From NCBI GenBank assembly GCA_030692515.1, contig JAUXZS010000016.1, forward strand, positions 1-64,000: DNA of 64,000 nt, in the 5' to 3' direction. This document shows, piece after piece, positions 1 to 9,011 of the stretch. How positions within the stretch are numbered: the stretch's first letter is position 1; each line of letters opens with the position of its first letter. The translations under genes and the position numbers were made by a program. The stretch comes from Bacteroidota bacterium (GTDB lineage Bacteria > Bacteroidota > Bacteroidia > B-17B0 > Aurantibacillaceae). The notes beneath the pieces were generated by a model. That model did no database searches and was not told the DNA's origin. It was given only the letters and a program-made list of their open reading frames with translations.

Positions 1-548
1 TACGTTTACTCCACTGCAAGAAAAAAACTCGCCTCTGGCTCAAACAACTTTTCTTGCTACGTTATGTAAACTTGAATTTTGACACAAAATAAAAAAGGCA
101 CATTTCTACGTGTGCTCCGCGTTAGCACACACAGTGTCCCTATCGGGAGGGAGAGGTCTGCTTGTTTTTTTATTTCGTCTTACTTTTTTCTTGATAAAAA
201 AGTAACAAAAAATCAAGGCTTAAAAAAAATTCTTTGATTTTACGTTTTACTTTTTAACGTCGCCCTGAATGTATCTTCTTTGGAATTATAAACTAGTCAG
301 GGCTCACTGAAATTTTAAAATGGCTGTAGCGCTAAACTATTTGTATTGAACTACATTTTAAAATTACCACTGGCTGAAAAACTAAAACAAAAAATCTTAC
401 AGAATTTTTTTAAGGCCGCCCCACCTTGTGTGCTTAAGCGGAAAGAAGCCAGCGCTTAGGCATAATAGAAAACATTTTTGCTAAAAAAAAATTTCTATGA
501 AAACCTAAAAAAACTATGTGGTTTAAATTTTATTTGTGATTGCCTTTC
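1..548. repeat. Non-coding, repeat-rich intergenic region
   Basis: No convincing ORF is visible. The stretch holds several short dispersed motifs. A hairpin lies at 180-205 (TTACTTTTTT with AAAAAAGTAA as the other arm), followed by a CAAGGCTT tail that recurs at 24889-24934. A block at 384-441 recurs in modified form at 24692-24780 and 25081-25150. A 12-base inverted repeat occupies 311-322 and 354-365. A solo copy of the CTATGTGGTTT end motif sits at 514-524; the same motif ends the ~140-bp elements at 22011 and 35103. The region lies at the downstream end of the polysaccharide operon and may include its transcription end, but I see no simple GC hairpin plus T-run right after the last stop codon. 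Confidence 0.6.
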
Positions 549-1583
549 CTAAGCACTTCGTTTTCTTTTAAAAACAATATTGAAGATGGCTTTGAAGAAA
601 AAGCGGGTATCAGTTGTGTAAGCTCTTTTAATTTTTTCTTGAAGGTATTCGCGTTCGGATTGTAGAACGGATGCAACATCACTTTTACGATTTAGGGCAA
701 CATAAGGAGGAATACAGCCGGGTTTAAATTTGCTTCGTAGTACTTGCAAATCTTTTGGAATGTCTTGAAAGTAACGTTCGGATATTGGACGAACACCCAC
801 TAACTTCAATTCGCCTTTACATACATTAATTAATTGCGGTAATTCATCTAACCAGTAACGACGTAAAAAACGCCCCCAAGGTGTTAATCTAAAATCATCT
901 TTAGGTTTACCGCTATCTGCATAACCATTTAAGTTTAAAACATAATCCTGCAAATATTCTGCATAAGGGTGCATGGTGCGAAATTTATATACACCAATGG
1001 TTTTTCCGTTTTTACCTACACGCTGCATTTTAAAAATGGGTCCATAACTGGCGCCCATATTAAATACAGGCTCTTTTATTTTTTTACATACCGCATAGGT
1101 TATGCCATTAAAAGCTTCGCTGGCTTCAATGCTAAAGCCACAACTTACCAAGCGCCCCATAACTTCTGCCTTTGAAAGCAAACGGTTGCGGCCACGCGTA
1201 ACCAAAAAATAAATTTTTTTTAAGCCCCATATTTTTGGGAACATACGCAAAAAGACAAATTCTGCTCCAAACCAAATGTTTTTAAGAATGGGGATATTGC
1301 CCAAACGATGTCTTTCTTTACGAGATGCGATTGTTTCGAAACAACAAATAAATACATCGCCGTTAATTAGTTTAGCGTTTACTTTTTCAAAAAATTTATT
1401 AATATAACGGATGTTGTTTACTTTACTTAGATTCACAATCGAGTTTAAATCACCTGGATAATTTGTGATATTAAAATCATTTGTTGTTGAAATGATCAAT
1501 GTTTTTTTAGATTCTGGATCTAAATAATGGCTTATAAAGCTATAGGTCTCTTCCCCTGATTTATTAATAATATGCTCTTTCAT
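549..1583 (-). CDS. Sugar transferase (phosphoglycosyl transferase family) with extra N-terminal domain
   Basis: Likely transfers a sugar phosphate to the undecaprenyl-phosphate carrier and so starts the repeat unit of the surface polysaccharide. The C-terminal half (about residues 179-340) has the bacterial sugar transferase signatures: GPIFKMQRVGKNGK (181-194), YKFRTM (199-204), the acidic DELPQ motif (246-250) and VGVRP (262-266). The first 175 residues lack the usual multi-pass membrane module and contain a conserved-looking segment around TRGRNRLLSKAEVMGRLVSCGF (129-150 region). That N-terminal domain I do not recognise beyond having seen similar layouts in Bacteroidota sugar transferases. 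It is the last gene of the minus-strand operon, 9 bases after the DUF354 gene. The start is ATG. Family assignment is strong; the sugar is unknown. Confidence 0.88.
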   Translation of the reverse strand: MKEHIINKSGEETYSFISHYLDPESKKTLIISTTNDFNITNYPGDLNSIVNLSKVNNIRYINKFFEKVNAKLINGDVFICCFETIASRKERHRLGNIPILKNIWFGAEFVFLRMFPKIWGLKKIYFLVTRGRNRLLSKAEVMGRLVSCGFSIEASEAFNGITYAVCKKIKEPVFNMGASYGPIFKMQRVGKNGKTIGVYKFRTMHPYAEYLQDYVLNLNGYADSGKPKDDFRLTPWGRFLRRYWLDELPQLINVCKGELKLVGVRPISERYFQDIPKDLQVLRSKFKPGCIPPYVALNRKSDVASVLQSEREYLQEKIKRAYTTDTRFFFKAIFNIVFKRKRSA

Positions 1584-1592
1584 GTTTTAAGC

Positions 1593-2681
1593 CTAATTAA
1601 TAAATTTGTCTTGAAATGTAATATCTTTTTGCATAATGTGTTTACTGTTTGGGTAATTCTCCAAAAACCAAACTAAAAATGCAGTTGTATTAATTTTATT
1701 TCTATGTAATTTATTTTTATGCGCCGCAAGTTTAGATTTAAGATTGGCCTCTTTTAATAGTTCAACAATCTTTTCAGTTAAGCCATGTGTGTTCCTGAAA
1801 CTATAAAGTACCTGATGTTTTACTTCGTCTTCGAACACCCCTGCATTCAAACTGTTAACAAATACAGATGGCGTGCCTAACAACGCAGCCTCAGTTGCCA
1901 TAGTGCCACTTTCTCCAATAAAAAAATCGGCAGCGTGTAATACGTTGTGTATTTTTTCAGGGGCTATTTTGATTTGATAGGGTTGAAAAAAAGCGTTTAA
2001 TTTTCCTTCGGATGAAATTAGTATTGTATATCCTTTATTTTCAAATAAGGCAATCAATTCTTTTTTTACTTCATCTGAAATGCCGGATTGACCAATGTCA
2101 TGAGATGCGCCCCAAGAAATATATCTAAAAAGAACAAATTTTTTATTAGCTTCAATGCCTAATTCTTCTTTTATGTTTAGGTCAGGTTTAAAATAACTAT
2201 CATGCAAATAAGTAAATTCAATATAGGATTTAAAGCGAACTTGTTTTTTACCAAAATCTTTTTGAAAAACATCAGGCGTTAATATTGTTTCAGTGAAGGG
2301 TGCAAAAGCCATAATACCTAATTTAGCATGTTCTGTATCGGTAACAGATATATGTGGTTTAAAGATGAGTTGTGAAACATGAGCAGCATAAGGCGAACCA
2401 AATGACAGTAGTATATCTGGTTTAAATTTAATTGCTTTTTTAAAAACGAAAAAATCTGCTTTAATCGCATAAAATAATTTTCCTATTAATCCAGCTCCTC
2501 CTTTCCCTCTTGAAACATAGGGTATCTTATAAGCATTCAATAATTGATGTGTTATTTCTTTATCGCGCGCAACAACTAAAAAAGAATGCCCTTTTTCTTG
2601 CATAAGCACAATCATGTTTTTGAAATAGTGCACGTGCGCCGGATGACCTATATCAATTAATATTTTTAAAGTACTAGGCAT
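1593..2681 (-). CDS. DUF354 family glycosyltransferase-like protein
   Basis: This 362-residue protein matches the DUF354 family, which has a GT-B-like fold related to UDP-GlcNAc 2-epimerase and MurG and occurs in polysaccharide loci. The N-terminus MKILIDIGHPAHVHYF-type motif is present (here KILIDIGHPAHVHYFKN, residues 6-22). A C-terminal nucleotide-binding region reads FIGESGTMATEAALLGTPSV, around residues 255-275. No signal peptide or membrane segment is visible. The start codon overlaps the end of the upstream asparagine synthase fusion by 8 bases, so translation is probably coupled. The substrate cannot be read from sequence. Confidence 0.82.
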   Translation of the reverse strand: MPSTLKILIDIGHPAHVHYFKNMIVLMQEKGHSFLVVARDKEITHQLLNAYKIPYVSRGKGGAGLIGKLFYAIKADFFVFKKAIKFKPDILLSFGSPYAAHVSQLIFKPHISVTDTEHAKLGIMAFAPFTETILTPDVFQKDFGKKQVRFKSYIEFTYLHDSYFKPDLNIKEELGIEANKKFVLFRYISWGASHDIGQSGISDEVKKELIALFENKGYTILISSEGKLNAFFQPYQIKIAPEKIHNVLHAADFFIGESGTMATEAALLGTPSVFVNSLNAGVFEDEVKHQVLYSFRNTHGLTEKIVELLKEANLKSKLAAHKNKLHRNKINTTAFLVWFLENYPNSKHIMQKDITFQDKFIN

Positions 2682-5600
2682 TTATTTTTTCGTCTCTACC
2701 TTCCGACTGATAAATAAATAAAGGCTTATTTGGTAAAAAGTATTTAACCAATGGGTAAGCAATTTTTTTTAATTTATTAATAATTGGGAAATACGATGGG
2801 TAATCCAAATAAGTATGGTTGGGCGATTTAAAAAACTTATCAAATTCTGCAGAGGTAAAGTTTAATTTTTTGCACAAGTACTCTATATCATGTTTTATCT
2901 GTGCTGCTTCATATGGCTTTTTATTAATCTCAGCTAAAGCATCAACTCTCGCTAACTCTCCATTTAAAATCAATGCCGAATTAGTAATCTTTCGTTTGTC
3001 AATTCCAAATTTTTCAAATAACCAATATGTAATTATGAATTTGGTAAAAATATTTTCATAGTGATGGCCTCCATAATCTTTCCAATCGTACTTTTCTTTG
3101 AGTAATTTTTTGGCTTCAGTTTTATTGTAATCTAGATAAAAAAATGGGCGCAATAACTTTATCTTTTTAAAATAAGAAAGCCAAACGAATTCAAAAAATG
3201 ACAAAGTGGGATAGGTTGTTAATGTTCGATTACTAAATTGCTTCGTTAAAAACTTTAATTGTTTCGAATCGCTGTAAGTCCATTCTGTTGGTTGAAATCC
3301 TTCTGTTCTAAAATCGTGACCAATTAAAACATGCTTCAATCCATACTTAGCCGCTTTTTTATATAGGATGGCTTTTATAGCAAGGTCTGTTGGCGCATCT
3401 ACCCAAGGCAGACCGGCTTTTATATATGCCCTTAGTACATCAATAACTTCATTGTAATCTATAACATAAGTTTCTAAATCTATTGATAAAGCTCTAGTCA
3501 TCTTTTCAATATTACTTACCGCTGTTTCAGATGCCCAACCATTATCTAAATAAATAGCTAAAGGATTTAACCCATAAGTTTTCGCTAAATGAAGTAAGTA
3601 AGAACTATCAGTACCACCGCTTACTCCAATAATACAATCGTATTTTTTATTTTTACCGGTATTTTTTATTTCATCCACATATCGCAACCACTTTTCTTCA
3701 CCCTTTTTTCCACGCGGAAAATCATGCGCCATTTTTAAATAAATTTTTGAGTAATTAGAAACACCTTCCTTATCGAATTTGATGCCGGGAACACTCTGGT
3801 CCCAAACACCCAAAGTACAAACTCTATTTTGCGATTTTACCTTTGATTTCGGATCAACAAATTCACGAAACCAAAGTTCGAGATGAACCCACTTCCATAT
3901 TTCTTTTGAAATATCTACCTCGCGACTTAAGTGTTTTTTAAAAAGTGCATTTGCTTTTTCAATATTAATAATTCCTCTATTCGCAAATGAACTGGAGTTT
4001 AAAATATCTTCAATAAAGGCCCTAAATTTTTTTTCTCTGAACCATTCGCCTTCGGGTGTAGCAAAACCAACCTTATCAATACGGTCGGTTATTCTATCAG
4101 GCAAAATGCCCCTCATGGCTTCACGTAAAATAAATTTTGTGTTGCCATTATGAATGATTTGATCGGAAGATAACGAAATTGTTTTTTCTACCAGGCGATG
4201 ATCTAAAAACGGCATGCGAGATTCAATAGAGTGCCACATAGAATTAAAATCGCCCCACTTTAGATGATGTTCCATTTTATATTCGAAGTGATCAATTAAT
4301 GCTTCCTTAAGACTGGAAGAGCCATATATATTACCAGCTACTTCTGAGTGGCCACTGTATTGCTTATTAAAGGCTGAATCTAAATAACCTTTTTCGCTAA
4401 CACGCAATTTTGTACGCGTTTTTTTTGGTAATAAAAAGAAAACAAAGGTTTTAAGCGCAAATAAACTTTTATGTTTTCTAAGATAGGCAAGTATTTCTTT
4501 AATTAATTTTAGCCATTTAAATTTCAGTAACAACTCTTTATAATACAAGCCAAAGAAATAATGATAACCTGCCAATTGTTCGTCCGCTCCTTGCCCATCC
4601 ATAGTTACAGTTACTTTTCCTTTGGCTAAGTGCATTACACGATATTGAGCGTATGCCGATGTAGAAGGAATTGGACCGCCGTGTGCTTTTACGAAACTGT
4701 CTAAATCATTTAATAATGCCTCTCCGTCGGGAGTGGTAAAATGCATGTGCTTAACCTTATCTTTATACAAATCAATAAACTCCGATTCATCGCCTTTTTC
4801 TCCTTTTTTGTAAATAGCCGAAAAGGTGTTTATGTCTTCATTTTTTTTCTCGGTTAATAAAACAGATAATATACTCGAAGAATCTAAACCTCCCGATAAA
4901 CAAACACCAACCGGCACATCGCTTCGCATACGCAACTCAACCGAATCTTTAAACAATTTGTAATATTCTTCCTTTGAACTAAAGGCTTCTTTTAAATTAG
5001 TTCGCAAATCGTACCATTTTTCAACTCTAAATTTGCTTTTAGTATTATTTAATTCTATAAAAATAGAGTGGCCATGTTTTAATTTATAAATATTCTCAAA
5101 AAATGTTTCTTCACTTTGGTCAGTTCTGTTAAATACCAAAAAATCGAAGATTGCATGATTATTAGCTGAAATTTGATTTTCTGATACTTCTAAAATTGCC
5201 GGTATTTCAGAAGCGAAAATAAATTTACCGTTCTCGATCGTATAATAAAAAGGCTTAATACCATAGCGGTCTCTTGAGGCAAATACAGTATTGTTTTTTT
5301 TGTCGTAAATAACAAAAGCCCACATACCATTTAATTTATGTAAACAATCTTGGCCCCATGCTTTGTAGGCATTTAACAATACTTCGGTATCTGTTTGCGT
5401 TTTAAAAGTGTAGCCTTGCTGTTTTAACTCTTCTCTTAATTCAATGTAATTAAATATCTCGCCATTAAAAACAATTACCAGTTCATCATCACTCGAATGC
5501 ATGGGTTGATGACCGGCCGGAGAAAGGTCTAAAATACTTAAACGTACAAAACCTAATCCAATATTTTTGTCAAGAAAGGTGCCTTCATCATCCGGACCAC

Positions 5601-5688
5601 GGTGCTTTATCTTAAGCATCATTTTTTTGATGCTCGCTTCCAAGATGGTTTGATGATTGAGGTTAATTATACCGGAGATGCCACACAT
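2674..5688 (-). CDS. Asparagine synthase-like / WbpG-like N-acetyl sugar amidotransferase fusion
   Basis: A 1004-residue two-part protein. Residues 1-615 are an AsnB-type glutamine-hydrolysing asparagine synthase: N-terminal nucleophile Cys2 (MCGISGI), the glutaminase motif FNGEIFN (74-80), a PP-loop SGGLDSSS (265-272) and DGQGADEQLAGY (364-375). Residues 622-1004 resemble WbpG/PseA N-acetyl sugar amidotransferases, with a second PP-loop SGGTDSSY (690-697) and GHDFRTEG (790-797). WbpG-type enzymes convert an acetamido sugar to an acetamidino sugar, using ammonia that normally comes from separate HisH/HisF-like partners; none is present in this window. Of the four cysteines usual at the start of WbpG only Cys624 remains (GVSNYS replaces GVCxxC), which seems typical of one subfamily. 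The reading frame is continuous over the junction. Whether the fusion works as one ammonia-channelling enzyme is inference. Confidence 0.85.
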   Translation of the reverse strand: MCGISGIINLNHQTILEASIKKMMLKIKHRGPDDEGTFLDKNIGLGFVRLSILDLSPAGHQPMHSSDDELVIVFNGEIFNYIELREELKQQGYTFKTQTDTEVLLNAYKAWGQDCLHKLNGMWAFVIYDKKNNTVFASRDRYGIKPFYYTIENGKFIFASEIPAILEVSENQISANNHAIFDFLVFNRTDQSEETFFENIYKLKHGHSIFIELNNTKSKFRVEKWYDLRTNLKEAFSSKEEYYKLFKDSVELRMRSDVPVGVCLSGGLDSSSILSVLLTEKKNEDINTFSAIYKKGEKGDESEFIDLYKDKVKHMHFTTPDGEALLNDLDSFVKAHGGPIPSTSAYAQYRVMHLAKGKVTVTMDGQGADEQLAGYHYFFGLYYKELLLKFKWLKLIKEILAYLRKHKSLFALKTFVFFLLPKKTRTKLRVSEKGYLDSAFNKQYSGHSEVAGNIYGSSSLKEALIDHFEYKMEHHLKWGDFNSMWHSIESRMPFLDHRLVEKTISLSSDQIIHNGNTKFILREAMRGILPDRITDRIDKVGFATPEGEWFREKKFRAFIEDILNSSSFANRGIINIEKANALFKKHLSREVDISKEIWKWVHLELWFREFVDPKSKVKSQNRVCTLGVWDQSVPGIKFDKEGVSNYSKIYLKMAHDFPRGKKGEEKWLRYVDEIKNTGKNKKYDCIIGVSGGTDSSYLLHLAKTYGLNPLAIYLDNGWASETAVSNIEKMTRALSIDLETYVIDYNEVIDVLRAYIKAGLPWVDAPTDLAIKAILYKKAAKYGLKHVLIGHDFRTEGFQPTEWTYSDSKQLKFLTKQFSNRTLTTYPTLSFFEFVWLSYFKKIKLLRPFFYLDYNKTEAKKLLKEKYDWKDYGGHHYENIFTKFIITYWLFEKFGIDKRKITNSALILNGELARVDALAEINKKPYEAAQIKHDIEYLCKKLNFTSAEFDKFFKSPNHTYLDYPSYFPIINKLKKIAYPLVKYFLPNKPLFIYQSEGRDEKINA

Positions 5689-6605
5689 TAGTATAAAATA
5701 CTTAAATAAATTTTATTGATCTGTTTGGCAACTGAATCTAAATCTAACTGTTGTTCAAAAATCCTTTCTCTGCCATTAGAACGTTTGTTGTTGGAAAGGA
5801 CTTGTATTATTTTATCAGAAATTTGATTAGCATCCGCATCACAAACAAATGATTGATTTATGCCTTTTAAGCGCATGGCCACATCGCCAACGTTTGTTGT
5901 AACAATAGGACAGTTACATGCCAAAGCTTCTTTAATAATTTGTGGAGAGCCTTCGCGAATAGAAGTGAGCAATAACACATCACAAGCGTTTAAAAGCAAA
6001 CACACTTCTTCGCGAGAATAATTTTTTAGTTCAATTAATTTGAGTTCCGGAATTTGATCGCAAGCCGCTTTTGCCAAAACATAATTTTTTACCGGCACAT
6101 CAAATGCCGAGGCGAATAATACAATTTTATCGGTTTCTAAAAAGTTTAATTTTTTTCTAGCTTCTATTTTATCCATAGGTTTAAACAGTTCTGTATTTAC
6201 GCCGCAAGGGATAATAGAAAATTTGTTTTTTGCATTTAATTTAGCAGGCATTTCTGCTTCCACAAAAATGGCATGTTTGCACAATTTGTGAGCAATTTTA
6301 CTTATCCAACGGGTTTTAGGGTCGTTTACATCGCAACCATGAAACGTGATGACAACTTTTTTAAATGGCTGAAGGCAGGCAATAAATGCAGATAAGCCAT
6401 AATGTGCATGAACCAAATTATAATTACCCGTAGGTAGTTGTTTTAAAAATGAGAAATAACCTTTGATGTAACCACTTATGCCACCACTTTTTATTTCAGC
6501 ATAATTGAATTGGAAATTATCAAATTGCTCACAGGATTCTACTTGCTCTTTTACAAAGGGAGTTATAGTTCCTGATTTGGTGCTGCAAACTATTAGTACC
6601 CTCAT
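5688..6605 (-). CDS. Glycosyltransferase family 4 protein
   Basis: A retaining GT-B glycosyltransferase of the GT4 type. The N-terminal acceptor domain has VHAHYG (65-70) and TFHGCD (87-92). The C-terminal nucleotide-sugar domain has the E-x7-E element, here E218 and E226 in REGSPQIIKEALAC, followed by the conserved NCPIVTTNVGD. At 305 residues it is somewhat short for the family but the two domains look complete. No membrane segment is seen, so it probably acts at the cytoplasmic face on the lipid-linked glycan. It overlaps the genes on both sides by 1 to 4 bases. The sugar donor is unknown. Confidence 0.88.
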   Translation of the reverse strand: MRVLIVCSTKSGTITPFVKEQVESCEQFDNFQFNYAEIKSGGISGYIKGYFSFLKQLPTGNYNLVHAHYGLSAFIACLQPFKKVVITFHGCDVNDPKTRWISKIAHKLCKHAIFVEAEMPAKLNAKNKFSIIPCGVNTELFKPMDKIEARKKLNFLETDKIVLFASAFDVPVKNYVLAKAACDQIPELKLIELKNYSREEVCLLLNACDVLLLTSIREGSPQIIKEALACNCPIVTTNVGDVAMRLKGINQSFVCDADANQISDKIIQVLSNNKRSNGRERIFEQQLDLDSVAKQINKIYLSILY

Positions 6606-7933
6606 ATTGGGAGCATACCTCTTTTATTATTAGTAATAATTGGAAGCATTCTTATTTCTTTATGCTTGGATAGATATAAAATAATATAAATAAATAGAAT
6701 GCATACTGCTTGAGTACTAAATATCATACCGATATAGAAAAAATACTCCCAAATAAAAAGCCCAATGATTACATATTTTATACGATTGTTTTTTATATAG
6801 TTTATAAGACTGAATGCATAAATCAGAAAAATACCAACCCCTATGAACCCAAATGAAATATAAGTATTAAAAAAACCTGTCACTGCACCTCGGCTATTTA
6901 CACCAAATTTACTTTCATTAAAGTTGTCATAATCCGTGGTGACAAATTCTTCGAGGCCATAACCAAAATAATCTTGCCAATTTAATTTTTCAGGCGAACT
7001 TAGTTTGTTTAAAAGTAGTAAAGTTGCACCGCCTCTTCCTTGACCAAGCTTTTTGTCGGAGCCGATTTTGTTCGCATCACCAAAATTATATTTTTGAACG
7101 TAATTCGTCACAAAATTAAGATCAAATGAACCCCACATTTTTTGTTCTTTATTTAGTGTTGGATTTAAACGCACACCTAGATAAAATAAAACAGGCAATA
7201 AAGGAAGTATCCAAACTAATCTTATAGGTAATTTTTTTTTAGGGACATAAAAGATAAACAGCAAAATTATACTTGGCATAATAAACCATATGGAACGCTT
7301 TAAACTCATAAAGGCGATAAAAATAAGTAGGATAACAAAGCACCAATCCTTTTTACTCAATTGTCCTCTTTTCAGCATCCATATAAAAATAAAACCTAAA
7401 GCAGGAATTATAGTAGCAGGCCCTCCGCCCATGTAGGCAATAGATCCAACTGTGGTTTCTGTAATACCAATGGTTGTCAGTTTAATAAAGGATAAAAAAA
7501 TCTGAAAGGAAAGCAGTAAGAGAATTAAGATTGAAATTTTCATAAAGTCAGCAGGTTTTTTCTCAAGTCGATTTTTAAAAATAAAAAATAGTATAAACGG
7601 GGTAAGAAATTTACCGTATTGACTAAGAATGAGAACAATGTTGTTTTGATTCATAAATGAACTCAGAAAGAATGAACAGGAGAATATGATGAACCAAATA
7701 AATGTTCGTTTGTCTTTTTCTGTATTAAATACAAAAGGTTGTAATTTGATCATGGCAAAAAGACTAACTAATATCAACAAAATTTTGAAAGGGTTTTCAA
7801 TAAATTTACCGGGAAAGGCAGCTAAGCCTGTGTAGAAAGAAAGTATAATAATAAATGCAATAAGGTTACCTTTAAATTTATATAAACTGTATAAAAAAGT
7901 AAGGAATACAAAGCTATAGTATATGGGATACAC
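6602..7933 (-). CDS. O-antigen polymerase/ligase-like membrane protein (Wzy or WaaL type)
   Basis: A 443-residue polytopic membrane protein with about ten to twelve hydrophobic segments. A large hydrophilic loop lies around residues 250-330 (from RLNPTLNKEQKMWG to the FGVNSRGAVTGFFN region), followed by more membrane helices. This layout is that of Wzy polymerases and WaaL O-antigen ligases, which share no strong sequence motif. Because the same operon encodes a Wzm/Wzt exporter and no Wzx flippase is visible, a ligase or a capping role is as likely as polymerisation. The start is GTG, embedded in the TAGTG overlap with the upstream stop codon; no in-frame ATG is available nearby. The general class is well supported, the exact role is not. 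Confidence 0.72.
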   Translation of the reverse strand: MYPIYYSFVFLTFLYSLYKFKGNLIAFIIILSFYTGLAAFPGKFIENPFKILLILVSLFAMIKLQPFVFNTEKDKRTFIWFIIFSCSFFLSSFMNQNNIVLILSQYGKFLTPFILFFIFKNRLEKKPADFMKISILILLLLSFQIFLSFIKLTTIGITETTVGSIAYMGGGPATIIPALGFIFIWMLKRGQLSKKDWCFVILLIFIAFMSLKRSIWFIMPSIILLFIFYVPKKKLPIRLVWILPLLPVLFYLGVRLNPTLNKEQKMWGSFDLNFVTNYVQKYNFGDANKIGSDKKLGQGRGGATLLLLNKLSSPEKLNWQDYFGYGLEEFVTTDYDNFNESKFGVNSRGAVTGFFNTYISFGFIGVGIFLIYAFSLINYIKNNRIKYVIIGLFIWEYFFYIGMIFSTQAVCILFIYIILYLSKHKEIRMLPIITNNKRGMLPI

Positions 7934-9003
7934 TACTTAATAAATGGGATTAGTTTGGTTTTTACTAATAATGACCATTCGAAAGGTGCTAAAGTTGCTC
8001 TTATTGAATCGCTATTTAGTTTGTGTTTTACTAATTGGTATGATTCTAAACTATTTGCAAACGAATTTTCATTATCGTTGCAAATTAATCCATTTGTTTC
8101 ATTGATTAATAGTTTGTTTTCAGAAGTGCCTGTGGCAATTGTAAACAAACCATTTAAAACATACTCAAATGTTTTGGTAGGTGGTTGTGAATTATAGAAT
8201 TCTGTTATTGGCACAAATGACACTCCTACATTTGTATTTTCAAAATATGACTCTAACTCACTATAGTTTTTTCTTCCCAAATATTTCACAACGCCAACTA
8301 AATTAGTATCGGCTATTGTTTCGTTTATTTTTAAAATTTCTGATTCTGAGCCAAAGCCTATAATTGTATATGTTGTTTCTGATTTCTTTTCCGGGAATTT
8401 TTTTAGGTAAATGGATAATCCTAAAATGGTTTTATCGATTTCTCTTCCATCCAATGTACCAATATAAAGCAAGCGCAAATTGTTGTAATCATGTTCGCCT
8501 CTAAAAGATATTTCAGCTCCGAGGGGCAAAATTAGTGTTTTTCTGAAGGGAATAAATAATTTGATTCTTAAACTTTCTGACAGAATAATTATTTTTTTAA
8601 AAAACAATGATTGAAGTGTTATCAAAAAATTACTCGCAGTTCTTATTAAGATACTGCTATGTAAAGATCCCGTTCGTATATCTAGTACTTTTTTTTTACC
8701 CTTGCAAAACCAATTTAATAAAAAGCATGCATTAAAATACACTATAAAGAGTACATCAGGTTTAGTAACATGACTTATTTTGATAGCTGTTTTAATAAAA
8801 GAAAAAAGACGCTTTGTTTTTGAGACTTCAAATGGAATGTATGTTACATTAACATGGAGTAATTCCAGTTTTGGTAAGTTACGGTCGTAACAAATATAAT
8901 GGATGTCGAACACATCTTTCAGATACTTACAATAATGGTAATGACCAGCAGAATAGCCAAATTGAGCGCCATTTATTAAAAGTAATTTAGGTAAATCAAG
9001 CAT
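7933..9003 (-). CDS. Glycosyltransferase (GT4-like)
   Basis: A cytoplasmic GT-B type protein of 356 residues. The N-terminus KLLLINGAQFGYSAGHYHYCKYL resembles other GT4 acceptor domains with a glycine-rich first loop. The C-terminal half has GTLDGREIDKTI, then VKYLGRKNYSELESYF, and PTKTFEYVLNGLFTIATGTSE, the equivalent of the E-containing donor-binding stretch. The open frame could begin two codons upstream at a TTG, but an ATG at 9001-9003 gives the more credible start. The gene lies 8 bases after the methyltransferase-like gene and its stop overlaps the GTG start of the polymerase/ligase gene. The family is more divergent than its neighbours, so the call is less firm. Confidence 0.75.
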   Translation of the reverse strand: MLDLPKLLLINGAQFGYSAGHYHYCKYLKDVFDIHYICYDRNLPKLELLHVNVTYIPFEVSKTKRLFSFIKTAIKISHVTKPDVLFIVYFNACFLLNWFCKGKKKVLDIRTGSLHSSILIRTASNFLITLQSLFFKKIIILSESLRIKLFIPFRKTLILPLGAEISFRGEHDYNNLRLLYIGTLDGREIDKTILGLSIYLKKFPEKKSETTYTIIGFGSESEILKINETIADTNLVGVVKYLGRKNYSELESYFENTNVGVSFVPITEFYNSQPPTKTFEYVLNGLFTIATGTSENKLLINETNGLICNDNENSFANSLESYQLVKHKLNSDSIRATLAPFEWSLLVKTKLIPFIK

Positions 9004-9011
9004 CAATAGCT

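Noticed and set aside
2674-5688. Two separate genes (asnB and wbpG) read as one by error
   Set aside because: The frame is continuous, no internal stop or good start with spacer is seen at the junction (residues 612-624), and domain borders fit an in-frame fusion. An assembly error cannot be fully excluded.
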